A stretch of DNA of 64,000 nt from Allomesorhizobium camelthorni (GTDB taxonomy: Bacteria; Pseudomonadota; Alphaproteobacteria; Rhizobiales; Rhizobiaceae), in contig NZ_JAAKZF010000003.1 in assembly GCF_011045125.1 (NCBI RefSeq), forward strand, positions 186,001 through 250,000. Reading direction: 5' to 3'. Below the pieces are notes generated by a model that did no database searches, was not told where the DNA came from, and saw only the letters and a list, made by a program, of their open reading frames with translations. Shown in pieces: positions 8,197 through 16,711 of this stretch. Positions within the stretch are counted from its first letter, which is position 1. Every line of letters starts with the position of its first letter. Position numbers and translations under genes: made by a program.

Positions 8197-8210
8197 TTGA
8201 CCCAGATCAA
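8197..8210. promoter_or_regulatory. FNR/Nnr-type box between fnrN and nirK
   Basis: TTGACCCAGATCAA matches the TTGAT-N4-ATCAA consensus except for one base in the left arm. Its centre is about 70 bases upstream of each divergent start (8135 and 8273), so it could serve both. Confidence 0.75.
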
Positions 8211-8272
8211 TGACGGCGGAAGCCCAGCCAGTAGCCTGTTGTCGATATTGGCAACTGGCGAAGGGCAAATCC

Positions 8273-9420
8273 ATGCAACCCACCCGCACCAAGATGAACA
8301 TGGCGCTGATGAGCGCCGTCGGCCTCCTGATCGGCCTTGGCGCGGTTACCGCGGTCAAACTCGCAGCCTCGGATGCCAACGTTGGTCAGTCGGCGCTCGG
8401 CGTGAACAAGGTCAACACAAGCTCGGTGTCCGAGGCAGTGCCGCATGCGCACAACGTGACGGCAAGCGCCGACACCGACGGCCCAATCTCGGTGGTCCGC
8501 GACCCCACGGACCTGCCGCCGCCAATCTGGAGGCACGGCTCGCGGCGTCTGCGCGTTGATCTGGAAACCGTCGAGGTGACGGCCAGGCTTGCCGATGGTG
8601 CGACCTATCACTACTGGACCTTCAATCAGAAAGTTCCGGGACCGTTCATCCGCGTTCGTGTGGGGATAGGGTCGAGGTGCGCCTGAAAAACCACGACGAC
8701 AGCGCGCTGATGCACAATGTCGATTTCCACGCGGTTACCGGGCCTGGCGGTGGCGCCAAGGCAACCACGGCCGCTCCAGGTGAAACGCACGGCTTCGAAT
8801 TTACCGCGCTCAATCCAGGGCTTTACGTCTATCATTGCGCAGTGCCGATGGCCGCACAACACATCACCAATGGCATGTACGGACTAATTCTGGTCGAGCC
8901 GGAAGGCGGATTGCCCAGGGTCGACCGCGAGTTCTACGTGATGCAGGGCGAGATCTATACCGAAGAGATGCTCGGAGCGACAGGCGAACTGACCTGGAGC
9001 TACGACAAGCTGATGAACGAGCGGCCGGAATATTTCGTCTTCAACGGCGCGGTCGACGCGCTGAGCACTGAGAAGCCGCTAAAGGCCAAGGTCGGCGAAA
9101 CGGTGCGTATCTTTTTCGGCGTGGGTGGCCCGAACTACACGTCCTCTTTTCACGTGATCGGCGAGATTTTTGACAAGGTCTACAATTTGGGTTCGCTGAG
9201 CACGGCGCCGCTCCACGACGTGCAGACCGTCAGCGTGCCGGCCGGCGGCTCGACCGTGGTCGAGATGAAACTTGAAGTACCGGGCGAGTTCATGCTGGTC
9301 GACCACGCACTCTCCCGCGTCGAACGCGGGCTGGTCGGCGCGCTGGAGGTGGACGGTCCCACCGACAACTCCGTCTTTAGGGATCAGGTTGCAAATCCCG
9401 TCGCGGAACCAACTCAATAG
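8273..9420 (+). pseudogene. nirK: Copper-containing nitrite reductase, interrupted by a one-base frameshift
   Basis: NirK reduces nitrite to nitric oxide in the periplasm. The first frame (8273 to a stop near 8686) gives a membrane-anchored N-terminus and ends at VPGPFIRVRVG. The next frame continues the protein as VEVRLKNHDD to the normal end at 9420. Copper ligands are all there in the second part: HNVDFH, then YHCAVPMAAQHITNGMYG (type 1 Cys, His and Met, type 2 His) and SSFHVIGEIF; the spacing is like AniA-type (class II) enzymes. The frame breaks at GGGG (8662-8665); one more G restores GDRVEV. GAAGGG precedes the ATG at 8273, and an FNR box lies 63 bases upstream. Either a recent pseudogene or a homopolymer sequencing error. 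Confidence 0.85.
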
Positions 9421-9810
9421 TCGCTGGAAAACGCGTGAATACCCTAGCGTTCTTGCTGCAGTCCTGCACATGACGGCTGCGCATCATTGGCTTGATAGAC
9501 AGTCCCGTCAGGCACGCCAACACGCGCTTTTTCTTAGCGATCTCTCCAAACGGTATCGACGAGTTGATCCAGGTCAAAGCGGCAAAGCGCGCAGTCGGGC
9601 ATGGTTTGACATCATCATGCGGAGACAGAATGGCAAGCACGATGGCGAACCGTCCAAGCGGACGGGAATCCAAAGAGGCGGGACCAGGCTGCCAGTGAAA
9701 CATGATGGACGGACCTGCGGCGCTATCCGGGCGACTCTGAAGGGCCCCTTCGGAGATGGAGGGTAGAGGGCCGCAGGTCCCCGTTTTTCGAGATCGCGGG
9801 GCTGCTACCC
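9421..9810. other. Gap after nirK, no recognised gene apart from an FNR box
   Basis: The region contains one FNR-type box (9564-9577). I found no frame with family-like sequence. It probably includes the leader of the fdsD-like gene. Confidence 0.5.
9564..9577. promoter_or_regulatory. FNR/Nnr-type box upstream of the fdsD-like gene
   Basis: TTGATCCAGGTCAA matches TTGAT-N4-ATCAA with one mismatch in the right arm. It lies about 235 bases before the ATG at 9811, so the transcript would have a long leader. Confidence 0.65.
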
Positions 9811-10074
9811 ATGCCGCATCAAAGCGAAACCCTCAAGGGCAAAGACAAACTGTCCCATATGACCAGATCGCCGCTTTCTTCGGCAACGCGATGGGCACAC
9901 GACGCGGCGGTCGCGGGGATCGCCAACCACCTCAACAAGTTCTGGGAACCACGGATGCGCCGGCAATTCCTAGAAATCGTCGAGTCCGGCGGCGCCGGAC
10001 TAAACCCATTGGCGGTCGCCGCTGCGGCGAAGGTGAGAAAGCCAAGGAACACAGCATGTTCGTTCGGGAAATGA
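9811..10074 (+). CDS. fdsD: Formate dehydrogenase delta-subunit-like protein, probably with a compensated frameshift
   Basis: 87 residues. The second half, IANHLNKFWEPRMRRQFLEI and GGAGLNPLAVAAAAKVR, matches FdsD, the small delta subunit of NAD-dependent molybdenum formate dehydrogenases. Normally a conserved MANQIAAFF-type stretch follows DKLVHM; here the current frame reads TRSPLSSATRWA, while the neighbouring frame over the same bases reads QIAAFFGNAMG. Two small deletions (about 4 bases near 9863 and 2 near 9900) would explain the swap and restore the frame. No fdsA, B, C or G is nearby, so it is an orphan. It overlaps the next gene by 19 bases. Function may be lost. Confidence 0.6.
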   Translation: MPHQSETLKGKDKLSHMTRSPLSSATRWAHDAAVAGIANHLNKFWEPRMRRQFLEIVESGGAGLNPLAVAAAAKVRKPRNTACSFGK

Positions 10075-10592
10075 CGCGAAACGAATGCACCGAGCTCCTT
10101 TCGGAGAGCCATCTGGCCCGGTTGGCTTGCGCCAGAGACGGACAGCCCTACATCGTGCCAATCTATATCGGGTTTGCAGGCGACTACCTCTACAGCTTCT
10201 CCATGCCGGGCCGGAAGATCGACTGGATGCGCGGCAATCCGCGTGTGTGCGTCGAGATCGACAAGCATGGGGATCATCGGGGATGGCGATGCGTGATCGT
10301 GAGCGGCGCCTACGAGGAACTTTCCGAGGTTCCCAAATGCGCCGAGGAACGTGAGCGCGCCTGGGCTTTGCTGAGCCGTCATGCCAATTGGTGGGAGCCG
10401 GGTGCGCTCAGTCCGGAGCCTTCGCCGCTGGCGTATGAATCGCGCCACCTGTTCTATAGGATTCGCATCGACACAATGACCGGGCGGCAGGCCGTCGGCG
10501 AAGCCCTTGAAAATCCTATCGAACCGCAGTCGGCAGGTCCCTGGAGAACCGTCGGACACTGGTTCCGAAGGGTCGCAATACATACTGCTTGA
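10056..10592 (+). CDS. Pyridoxamine 5'-phosphate oxidase-like flavin-binding protein
   Basis: 178 residues. MTRNECTELLSESHLARLACARDGQPYIVPI is the N-terminal signature of the NimA/HugZ-like split-barrel flavin-nucleotide-binding group, followed by YLYSFSMPGRKIDWMRGNPRVCVEID. Such proteins bind FMN, F420 or heme; the substrate cannot be read from the sequence. AAGGA seven bases before the ATG at 10056 fixes the start. It overlaps the end of the fdsD-like gene and is probably co-transcribed with it. Its TGA stop sits inside the next FNR-type box. An anaerobic role is an inference from context. Confidence 0.8.
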   Translation: MFVREMTRNECTELLSESHLARLACARDGQPYIVPIYIGFAGDYLYSFSMPGRKIDWMRGNPRVCVEIDKHGDHRGWRCVIVSGAYEELSEVPKCAEERERAWALLSRHANWWEPGALSPEPSPLAYESRHLFYRIRIDTMTGRQAVGEALENPIEPQSAGPWRTVGHWFRRVAIHTA

Positions 10593-10602
10593 TCCACATC
10601 AA
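10589..10602. promoter_or_regulatory. Perfect FNR/Nnr-type box with no downstream gene
   Basis: TTGATCCACATCAA fits TTGAT-N4-ATCAA exactly. The TGA stop of the preceding gene (10590-10592) lies inside it. The following 280 bases hold no recognisable gene, only a dispersed repeat. Confidence 0.75.
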
Positions 10603-10812
10603 TGTGGCAATCGCGAGGGGAGCTTTGATCTGCTGAAACCCGAAGTGCGCGGTCGATCGCGCGATGGTGAGCGCGTCTATCTGACTTTCGGCCGCGAGCG
10701 GGGATGCCCCGTCTACTGACGCAAGTCAGTGGGAGCCGGTGACCACGGCATAGATGCCGAGTGAGCGGACGGAGTAAACCCGTCCAGTGGCTAGCGCGGA
10801 TAGCGAAAACAT

Positions 10813-10856
10813 TCCTCATCCTGATGTGCGAGCGCAGCGAGCGTCGAAGGACGCAC
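10813..10856 (-). repeat. GCGTCCTTCGAGGCTC repeat, copy D
   Basis: Reverse-oriented copy of the 45-bp element of 1363-1407, with a few changes, in the gap between the flavin-binding protein gene and the SH3 gene. Confidence 0.8.
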
Positions 10857-10885
10857 CGCTGCACCGGATCCGTCGATAGCCTGCC

Positions 10886-11557
10886 CTACAAATAGCACTC
10901 GACGCCGCGGTTCCCCTGGCGGGCGTAGGCGCTGTGCTCGCCGCATTGCTTGCCATTCAGCATGAGATCGAAGGGGCATTGGCAGTTGCCGCCTTGCGGC
11001 GCACGCGCCGGATGGCGGCCGCCGAGAAGCGAGCCCCACGGCTTGGAGCCCGCCGGACGGCTTTGCACCGGCAGCGCCGGCCTCGGCCCTTCGGCGACAG
11101 CGGGCTTGGGCGCAGTGGATTGCGCGCCGAGATAGTCGCCATGGACCCAGCCCTTTTGACCGGCGACCAGAACCAGCCGCCATTTGCGGTCGCGCGCCAG
11201 CACCCCGACCTTCTGGCCGGGTTTCAGCGTCGAGACGATCGCGGCGGAGGTGTTCGCCTTGGCGCGCAGGTGAACGCGCGAGGTCGTGAACAGCGAAGAC
11301 GCCTTGGCTGGGTTCCTGCCGACCGGCTTTTCCGGGCGCGGGATCGAGCCGGTGGCCATTTGCGATGGGCGCGCCTGAGGCGCGACCGCCTTCTTCGGCA
11401 TTGCCGGCAAAGCTGCCTTGCGCTCAACCGGCTTCGCCGGCCGGTGCGCGACATCCGCGCCGCGCCGGCTCGGCGGCTCCTGCGTCATCGCCCAAAAGCC
11501 GGCGGCCGCCGCGCCGACAAGCAGCCATCTGAGTTTCGGGAGCGCGAATCCAGCCAT
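10886..11557 (-). CDS. Exported SH3-domain protein with cysteine-rich C-terminus
   Basis: 223 residues. One hydrophobic segment near residues 8-25 (LRWLLVGAAAAGFWAM) acts as a signal or anchor, then a proline/lysine-rich linker. A bacterial SH3 domain follows at about 90-143 (TTSRVHLRAKANTSAAIVSTLKPG, WRLVLVAGQKGWVHGDYLG). The tail ends with GNCQCPFDLMLNGKQCGEHSAYARQG and a final cysteine, a small four-cysteine motif also found in other rhizobial exported proteins. A cell-envelope role is likely; binding partner unknown. Its start lies 25 bases past the end of the MFS gene. Confidence 0.75.
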   Translation of the reverse strand: MAGFALPKLRWLLVGAAAAGFWAMTQEPPSRRGADVAHRPAKPVERKAALPAMPKKAVAPQARPSQMATGSIPRPEKPVGRNPAKASSLFTTSRVHLRAKANTSAAIVSTLKPGQKVGVLARDRKWRLVLVAGQKGWVHGDYLGAQSTAPKPAVAEGPRPALPVQSRPAGSKPWGSLLGGRHPARAPQGGNCQCPFDLMLNGKQCGEHSAYARQGNRGVECYL

Positions 11558-11582
11558 GCCGGCAATGATGCCGGCAAGGTCC

Positions 11583-12830
11583 TTAAAACGCGGTTGACGG
11601 CGCTCGCATGAAGCCGCGCGAGCGCCACAGCAAAAATACCATCACCGAAACGTTGAGCAGGTTCCAGGCGATGCCGTTGAGGAACGCGGCCGCATAGGAG
11701 CCGGTCAGGTCGTAGATCCAGCCCGACATCCAGCCGCCGAGCGCCATGCCGACGATCGTGGCCATGACGACCACGCCGACGCGCCGCCCGGCTTCCGCCG
11801 CCGGCATGTATTCGCGAACGATGATGGCATAGCACGGCACGATGCCGCCCTGCGACAGGCCGAAGATGAAGGAAACGACATAGAGCGAGGCGAGTCCGTC
11901 GAACGGGATGTAGAATAGAAGCGCGAGGCCCTGCAGCACCGAGCCGATGAGCAGCGTTTTGATGCCGCCGATGCGGTCGGCGAGAAAGCCGGAACCCAGC
12001 CGGCTGACGATGCCCGCCGCCAGCATCAGCGACAGCATCTCGGCGCCCCGCGCCACGCCGTAGCCCAGATCCATGCAGTAGGCAACGATGTGCACCTGCG
12101 GCATCGACATCGCCACGCAGCAGGCGACGCCGGCGATGACCAGCAGCGCCTGCAGCACCGGCGGCGACACCGTGATCGGCTGAACGCGCGCCCGGGACGG
12201 CGCACCCTGCGCATGCCCGTGCCCGTCTTCGGGCAGCCTGCGCCGCAGCAGGAGCAGCAGCGGGATCATCGCCGCGATGCAGATGATTCCGATGCCGATA
12301 TAGGTGGCGCGCCAGCTGTCGGAGATGATGAACCCCTGCATGCCGATCGGCCATACCGCGCCGGCGATATAGTTGCCGCTTGCCGCCACGCCGACGGCGA
12401 CGCCGCGGCGGCGGTCGAACCAGTGCGAGATGTCGGCGATCAGCGGTCCGAACGTCGCCGAGGATCCCGCGCCGATCAGGACGCCCTGGATGAGCGCGAA
12501 CTGGGTGACGGAGGTGGTGAGCGCCGCGAGGATGAAGCCTAACCCCATCACCACTGCGGCGATGATGCCGGGCCACATGAAGCCGAAGCGGTCGATGAAG
12601 CGGCCGACGACGAGATTGCCGAGCGCAAAGCCGATCATCGTAAGCGTGTAGGGCAGCGAGGCGTCGCCGCGGTCGACGCCGAACTCGGCCTGCACCACGG
12701 GCAACACCACCACGACCGCCCACATGCCGACGCCGCCGAGCGTCGACAGCAGCGTCGAGATTGCCAGCCGCCGCCAGGCATAGGCGCCATCGATGTCGGA
12801 GGCGGCATGCGCGCCGAATGCTGGATTCAT
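11583..12830 (-). CDS. MFS transporter, oxalate/formate-antiporter-like (monocarboxylate) type
   Basis: 415 residues with twelve predictable hydrophobic segments in two halves separated by a charged loop (LLLLLRRRLPEDGHGHAQG). The GRFIDRFGFMWPGI loop after TM2 is the usual MFS signature, and WFDRRRGVAVGVAASGNYIAGAVWP resembles the OFA/monocarboxylate porter group. The substrate cannot be stated. The ATG at 12830 follows a repeat-bearing gap. Inner membrane. Confidence 0.85.
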   Translation of the reverse strand: MNPAFGAHAASDIDGAYAWRRLAISTLLSTLGGVGMWAVVVVLPVVQAEFGVDRGDASLPYTLTMIGFALGNLVVGRFIDRFGFMWPGIIAAVVMGLGFILAALTTSVTQFALIQGVLIGAGSSATFGPLIADISHWFDRRRGVAVGVAASGNYIAGAVWPIGMQGFIISDSWRATYIGIGIICIAAMIPLLLLLRRRLPEDGHGHAQGAPSRARVQPITVSPPVLQALLVIAGVACCVAMSMPQVHIVAYCMDLGYGVARGAEMLSLMLAAGIVSRLGSGFLADRIGGIKTLLIGSVLQGLALLFYIPFDGLASLYVVSFIFGLSQGGIVPCYAIIVREYMPAAEAGRRVGVVVMATIVGMALGGWMSGWIYDLTGSYAAAFLNGIAWNLLNVSVMVFLLWRSRGFMRAPSTAF

Positions 12831-12935
12831 GTCTGCCGCATTCCAATTTTGCCCGTATGTGGGGCGTGTGCAGGCTAGTCTTGGCTGGATTGTCCTGGTT
12901 TGGCAGCGCCACGGGGGATTTTTCTGCGCGCCAGT

Positions 12936-13040
12936 GCTCCCTTGCCGACTCAGCGCCGCCCCTCACCTGCCTCCTGCGCGTAGTCGAATGGGCGGCATCC
13001 TCTCCCCGTATCCTTCGACAAGCTCAGGACGGGGGAGAGG
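12936..13040. repeat. Mosaic intergenic repeat
   Basis: CCTTGCCGACTCAGCGCCGC and the following GGCATCCTCTCCCCGTA parallel 1068-1128, but with the CCTTCGACAAGCTCAGGAC module of copy C joined to it. It fills the gap between the MFS gene and the helicase end. Confidence 0.7.
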
Positions 13041-13062
13041 AGACAAGCGGCAACGTGGCCGC

Positions 13063-14502
13063 CTATAGAGCCTCCGCCCCCATCACCTCGGCGATTTCCT
13101 CAAGAAGCCGCGTGTCGTCGCCGGCCATGCCATCCATCGACATCATCCGCGAAACCACGGTCGCGCCGATCCTTTCCTCCACCGTTCCCTCGGCATAGGC
13201 GTAGTAGATGATCGCGCGGCGGCCGTCGCGGTGGGCGCGGCCTTCGATCTGCTGCAGCTGGATAGCGCTGTGGCGTAGGTCGTGCACCACAAGCGAGCGC
13301 TCGCGCTGGCCGCCCGGCATTTCGCCCTGGTGCAGCGAGATCGATTCGGTGACGGTGAAGACGACGGCATCGAGCCGGCCGGTCTGGAACGCGACCCGCG
13401 TCGCTTCATTGACCTCGCCGGAGCGCTCGCCATTGATCTCGTCGGCCGACCAGCCGCGAGCGCGCAGCTTTTCCGTCAGCATCGCGCTGGTTTCGAGGAA
13501 GGCGACGGAAATCGCCACCTGCTGGCCGTTTGCCAGCAGATCCTCGACGAATTCGGCCGTGCCCGAGATCCGAATCAGGCTCGCTTTCTGGCGGAAGCGC
13601 AGATCGGCGGCCCAGCCTGCCGGCTTGCGCGTGCTGCCGCCTGCGAGCCCTAACTCGCGGCGGAATTCTCGCCATGTTGCGTCGTAGAGCTTTTTCCCGG
13701 GGGCATCGAGCGCCACCGGCGCAAGCTCGCGCTGCACCTCCGGCCAGCCGGCAATGTCTTCGGGGCGGCGGCGCATGCCGATAGCGTTGCGGCCCTTATA
13801 GAGCAGGTCCGACATCAGCTTGCGGTCGCGCTCGTTGGGCTCCCATGACCAGTTCTTCCAGCGGCCTTTCGCCCGGCCGATGCCGAGCCGCTTCATCAGC
13901 TTGCGGAACTCGTCGAGCTCGCCGCTGGAGCCGCCGGTGGCGTAGGCCAGAAGCTTGCCGAGATAGGAGAGTTCGTGCGGCGACTGCCCCGCCGTCGCGC
14001 TCATGTAGATGGTGAACTCCGCGGCCGCGGCCATCTGCCGGCAGACCAGGCCCTGCTGTGCGTTGGGGTTGCGGATGCGGTGGCTCTCGTCGATGACGAC
14101 GATCGGCCAGACGCGCTTCGGCGTGCCGAGCCGGGCAAGCTCATTGTTCTTCGCCCGCGTCGAGCGCTTGGTGCTGACGGCCGGCGGCGCCATCAGCGAT
14201 TTGGTCCGCTCGAAATTCATGATGGTGACGCGTTTGCCAGCGTCGGGCGAATGCGCGATGGTGCGCCGCCATTGCGGGATCGCACCCTTCGGGCAGATCA
14301 CCAGCACGTCCTTTTCCGGCATGGCCGAGATCGCCAGCCAGGCAGACAGCGTCTTGCCGAGCCCGGTGAGATCGCCGAGCAGGAAGCCCGGCCGACCCTC
14401 TTTCCGCGCCGCGAGGATCGCCTGCTTTGCCTCGATCTGGTGCGGCCGCGGGATGAAATCGTGATCGCGGTCCGGCCCGGCCATTGTGATAAAGGAACTC
14501 AT
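13063..14502 (-). CDS. SNF2/DEAD-type helicase
   Basis: 479 residues. Motif I is LGDLTGLGKTLSAWLAI near 42-58, motif II is VVIDESHRIRNPN (DESH), motif III YMSATAGQSP. Motif VI is the QQIEGRAHRDGRRA segment near the C-terminus, with an arginine finger context. This is a compact superfamily 2 protein close to SNF2-like DNA translocases. Its ATG overlaps the stop of the upstream flavoprotein gene (ATGA), so the two are co-translated. Substrate unknown; similar stand-alone helicases occur in phage-like and chromosomal contexts, and none of the neighbours points to a specific job. Confidence 0.82.
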   Translation of the reverse strand: MSSFITMAGPDRDHDFIPRPHQIEAKQAILAARKEGRPGFLLGDLTGLGKTLSAWLAISAMPEKDVLVICPKGAIPQWRRTIAHSPDAGKRVTIMNFERTKSLMAPPAVSTKRSTRAKNNELARLGTPKRVWPIVVIDESHRIRNPNAQQGLVCRQMAAAAEFTIYMSATAGQSPHELSYLGKLLAYATGGSSGELDEFRKLMKRLGIGRAKGRWKNWSWEPNERDRKLMSDLLYKGRNAIGMRRRPEDIAGWPEVQRELAPVALDAPGKKLYDATWREFRRELGLAGGSTRKPAGWAADLRFRQKASLIRISGTAEFVEDLLANGQQVAISVAFLETSAMLTEKLRARGWSADEINGERSGEVNEATRVAFQTGRLDAVVFTVTESISLHQGEMPGGQRERSLVVHDLRHSAIQLQQIEGRAHRDGRRAIIYYAYAEGTVEERIGATVVSRMMSMDGMAGDDTRLLEEIAEVMGAEAL

Positions 14503-15677
14503 GCCGCCTGCCCCGCGCACCAGCCGGACGACCACGCCCACTGGAAATTGTAGCCGCCGAGCCAGCCGGTCACGTCGACCACCTCGCCGATAAAATAGAG
14601 TCCGGGAACCGACTTCGCCTCCATCGTCTTCGAATCGAGGTCGTGCGTGTCGACGCCGCCCAGCGTCACTTCCGCCGTGCGGTAGCCTTCCGAGCCGGCC
14701 GGCTTCACTCGCCAGCCATTCACAGCCGCCTCGAGCTTGCGCAACGCCTTGTCCGAGAAATCGGCGAGGTTGCCCGCGGCGTTCGCCTGTTCGGCGATCG
14801 TCTGCGCCAGCTTCTTCGGCAAGAAGGCCGCAAGTGCTGTCTGCGCCGCCTGGCGGCCATTCTCGGCGCGAGCCTGGCGCAATGCTGCAAACATGTCGGT
14901 TTCGGGCAGCATCGAGATGGCGATCTCCTCGCCCTCGCGCCAGTAGGACGAGATCTGCAGGATTGCCGGGCCGCTGAGCCCGCGATGCGTGAACAGCATG
15001 GCTTCCGAAAACTTCGTCTTGCCGCTGGACACGACCGCGTCGACGGCGACGCCGGAAAGCGGCGCCAGCCGCGCCAGCGTGTTCTGGTCGAAGGTCAGCG
15101 GCACCAGCGCCGGGCGGGTCTCGATGATCCGCAAGCCGAATCGAGCGGCTACATCGTAGCCGAAGCCGCTGGCGCCCATTTTCGGGATCGACTTGCCGCC
15201 GCTCGCCACCACCAGCGACTTTGTGCGGACCGCGCCGTCGTTCAGCGCCAGCGCAAACCCACCGTCCATTTTCTCGATGCTTTCCACCCGCGTCGAAAGG
15301 CGTAGCTCGGCGCCGTGGTGTTTCATCTCGCCGACCATCATATCGATGATCTGCTTGGCCGAGCCGTCGCAGAAGAGCTGTCCGAGCGTCTTTTCGTGCC
15401 AGGCGATGCCGTGCCGTTCGACCATGGCGATGAAGCCGCGCTGCGTATAGCGGCTCAGCGCCGAGATGCAGAAATGCGGGTTCTGCGACAGGAAATTCTT
15501 CGGGCTGGAGTGGAGATTGGTGAAGTTGCAGCGGCCGCCGCCGGAGATGCGGATCTTTTCGCCGGGCGATGCGGCATGCTCTACGATCAGCACCGACCGG
15601 CCGCGCTTGCCCGCTTCGGCAGCGCACATCATGCCTGCCGCGCCCGCGCCGATCACCACCACATCGAAAGTCTGCAA
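14499..15677 (-). CDS. HI0933/YhiN-family NAD(P)/FAD-dependent oxidoreductase
   Basis: 392 residues with an N-terminal Rossmann FAD-binding motif (VVVIGAGAAGMMCAAEAGKRG), the HI0933 signature KIRISGGGRCNFTN near 43-56, and a C-terminal GLYFIGEVVDVTGWLGGYNFQWAWSSG. The family is widespread but lacks a firm reaction. The start is a TTG codon at 15677, supported by AGGAGA eight bases upstream; no ATG is available near it. The downstream helicase gene overlaps its stop by four bases. Confidence 0.88.
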   Translation of the reverse strand: MQTFDVVVIGAGAAGMMCAAEAGKRGRSVLIVEHAASPGEKIRISGGGRCNFTNLHSSPKNFLSQNPHFCISALSRYTQRGFIAMVERHGIAWHEKTLGQLFCDGSAKQIIDMMVGEMKHHGAELRLSTRVESIEKMDGGFALALNDGAVRTKSLVVASGGKSIPKMGASGFGYDVAARFGLRIIETRPALVPLTFDQNTLARLAPLSGVAVDAVVSSGKTKFSEAMLFTHRGLSGPAILQISSYWREGEEIAISMLPETDMFAALRQARAENGRQAAQTALAAFLPKKLAQTIAEQANAAGNLADFSDKALRKLEAAVNGWRVKPAGSEGYRTAEVTLGGVDTHDLDSKTMEAKSVPGLYFIGEVVDVTGWLGGYNFQWAWSSGWCAGQAA

Positions 15678-15814
15678 ACCCTAAGTCTCCTGCCGAAACG
15701 GCTCACCTATAGCACCCCGGCAAAAGATGGGAGTCGCAGCCGAAAAGCCGTTGGACCATTCGATTGACGCTAGTAGCCGTTGCGGCGCCGCCGCTTGGCT
15801 GCGAAACCGCCGGC

Positions 15815-16684
15815 ATGAACCGGCAATCGAACCTTCTCGCGGCATTCTGGATGGCCTGTTCGCTGGCCTGCATGCTCTTGATGACCATTGCCGGCCGCGA
15901 GACCACGCGCGAACTTGACGTGTTCCAGGTGATGGAGATGCGCTCCGTCATCGGGCTGTTCATGCTCTATCCGCTGATCCGGCTTGCCGGCGGCTTTCGC
16001 GCCATGCGCACACGGCGGCCATGGCAGCATGTCGGCCGCAACATCGCCCACTATGCCGGCCAGTTCGGCTGGCTGCTGGCGCTGACGATGATTCCGCTGG
16101 CGCAGCTTATCGCCATCGAATTCACCGCGCCGATCTGGACCGCGCTGCTCGCCGTCAGCTTCCTCGGCGAACGTATGAATATCTGGAAGACCACCGCGAT
16201 CGTGCTGGGCCTGGTCGGGGTAATGATCATCGTGCGGCCCGGCGTGGACGCGTTCGATCCCGGCCAGTTGATCGTGCTCGCCGCCGCTTTCGCCTTCGCC
16301 ATCTCGTTTGCCATGGTGAAATCGCTGACGCGAACCGAAACCGTCGTGGCGATCATCTTCTGGATGCTGGTCATACAGTCGATCATCGGCCTCGTTCCGG
16401 CAATCTATGTCTGGCGGCAGCCTTCGGCCGAAGTCTGGCCGTGGATCCTGGTCATCGCCTTCGCCGGCTCTTTCGCGCATTACTGCATGGCGCGCGCCAT
16501 GGTGCATGCCGACGCCACCGTGGTGATGCCAATGGATTTCCTGCGCGTGCCGGCGACGGCAGCCGTCGGCTGGCTGCTCTATTCCGAGCAGATCGACGCG
16601 CTTACCGCGCTCGGCGCGGCGCTGATCCTCACCGGCAATCTGCTCAATCTGGCGGGAAGGACGACGCGGCCGCAGCCGGCCTGA
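15815..16684 (+). CDS. EamA/DMT-family transporter
   Basis: 289 residues with ten hydrophobic segments arranged as two EamA repeats. Motifs include EMRSVIGLFMLYPLI in the first half and the paired EFTAPIWTALLAVSFLGERM at its end, which is typical, and MPMDFLRVPATAAVGWLLYSEQ in the second. It probably exports a small metabolite; substrate unknown. The frame is open from 15764, but MNRQSN at 15815 fits the usual N-terminus. Stands alone, convergent with the DUF3299 gene. Confidence 0.85.
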   Translation: MNRQSNLLAAFWMACSLACMLLMTIAGRETTRELDVFQVMEMRSVIGLFMLYPLIRLAGGFRAMRTRRPWQHVGRNIAHYAGQFGWLLALTMIPLAQLIAIEFTAPIWTALLAVSFLGERMNIWKTTAIVLGLVGVMIIVRPGVDAFDPGQLIVLAAAFAFAISFAMVKSLTRTETVVAIIFWMLVIQSIIGLVPAIYVWRQPSAEVWPWILVIAFAGSFAHYCMARAMVHADATVVMPMDFLRVPATAAVGWLLYSEQIDALTALGAALILTGNLLNLAGRTTRPQPA

Positions 16685-16711
16685 CGCGCCCGATCCGCTT
16701 CAGCAGTCCCG

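Noticed and set aside
10507-10719. Plus-strand small ORF overlapping the FNR box
   Set aside because: No ribosome site and no family-like sequence.
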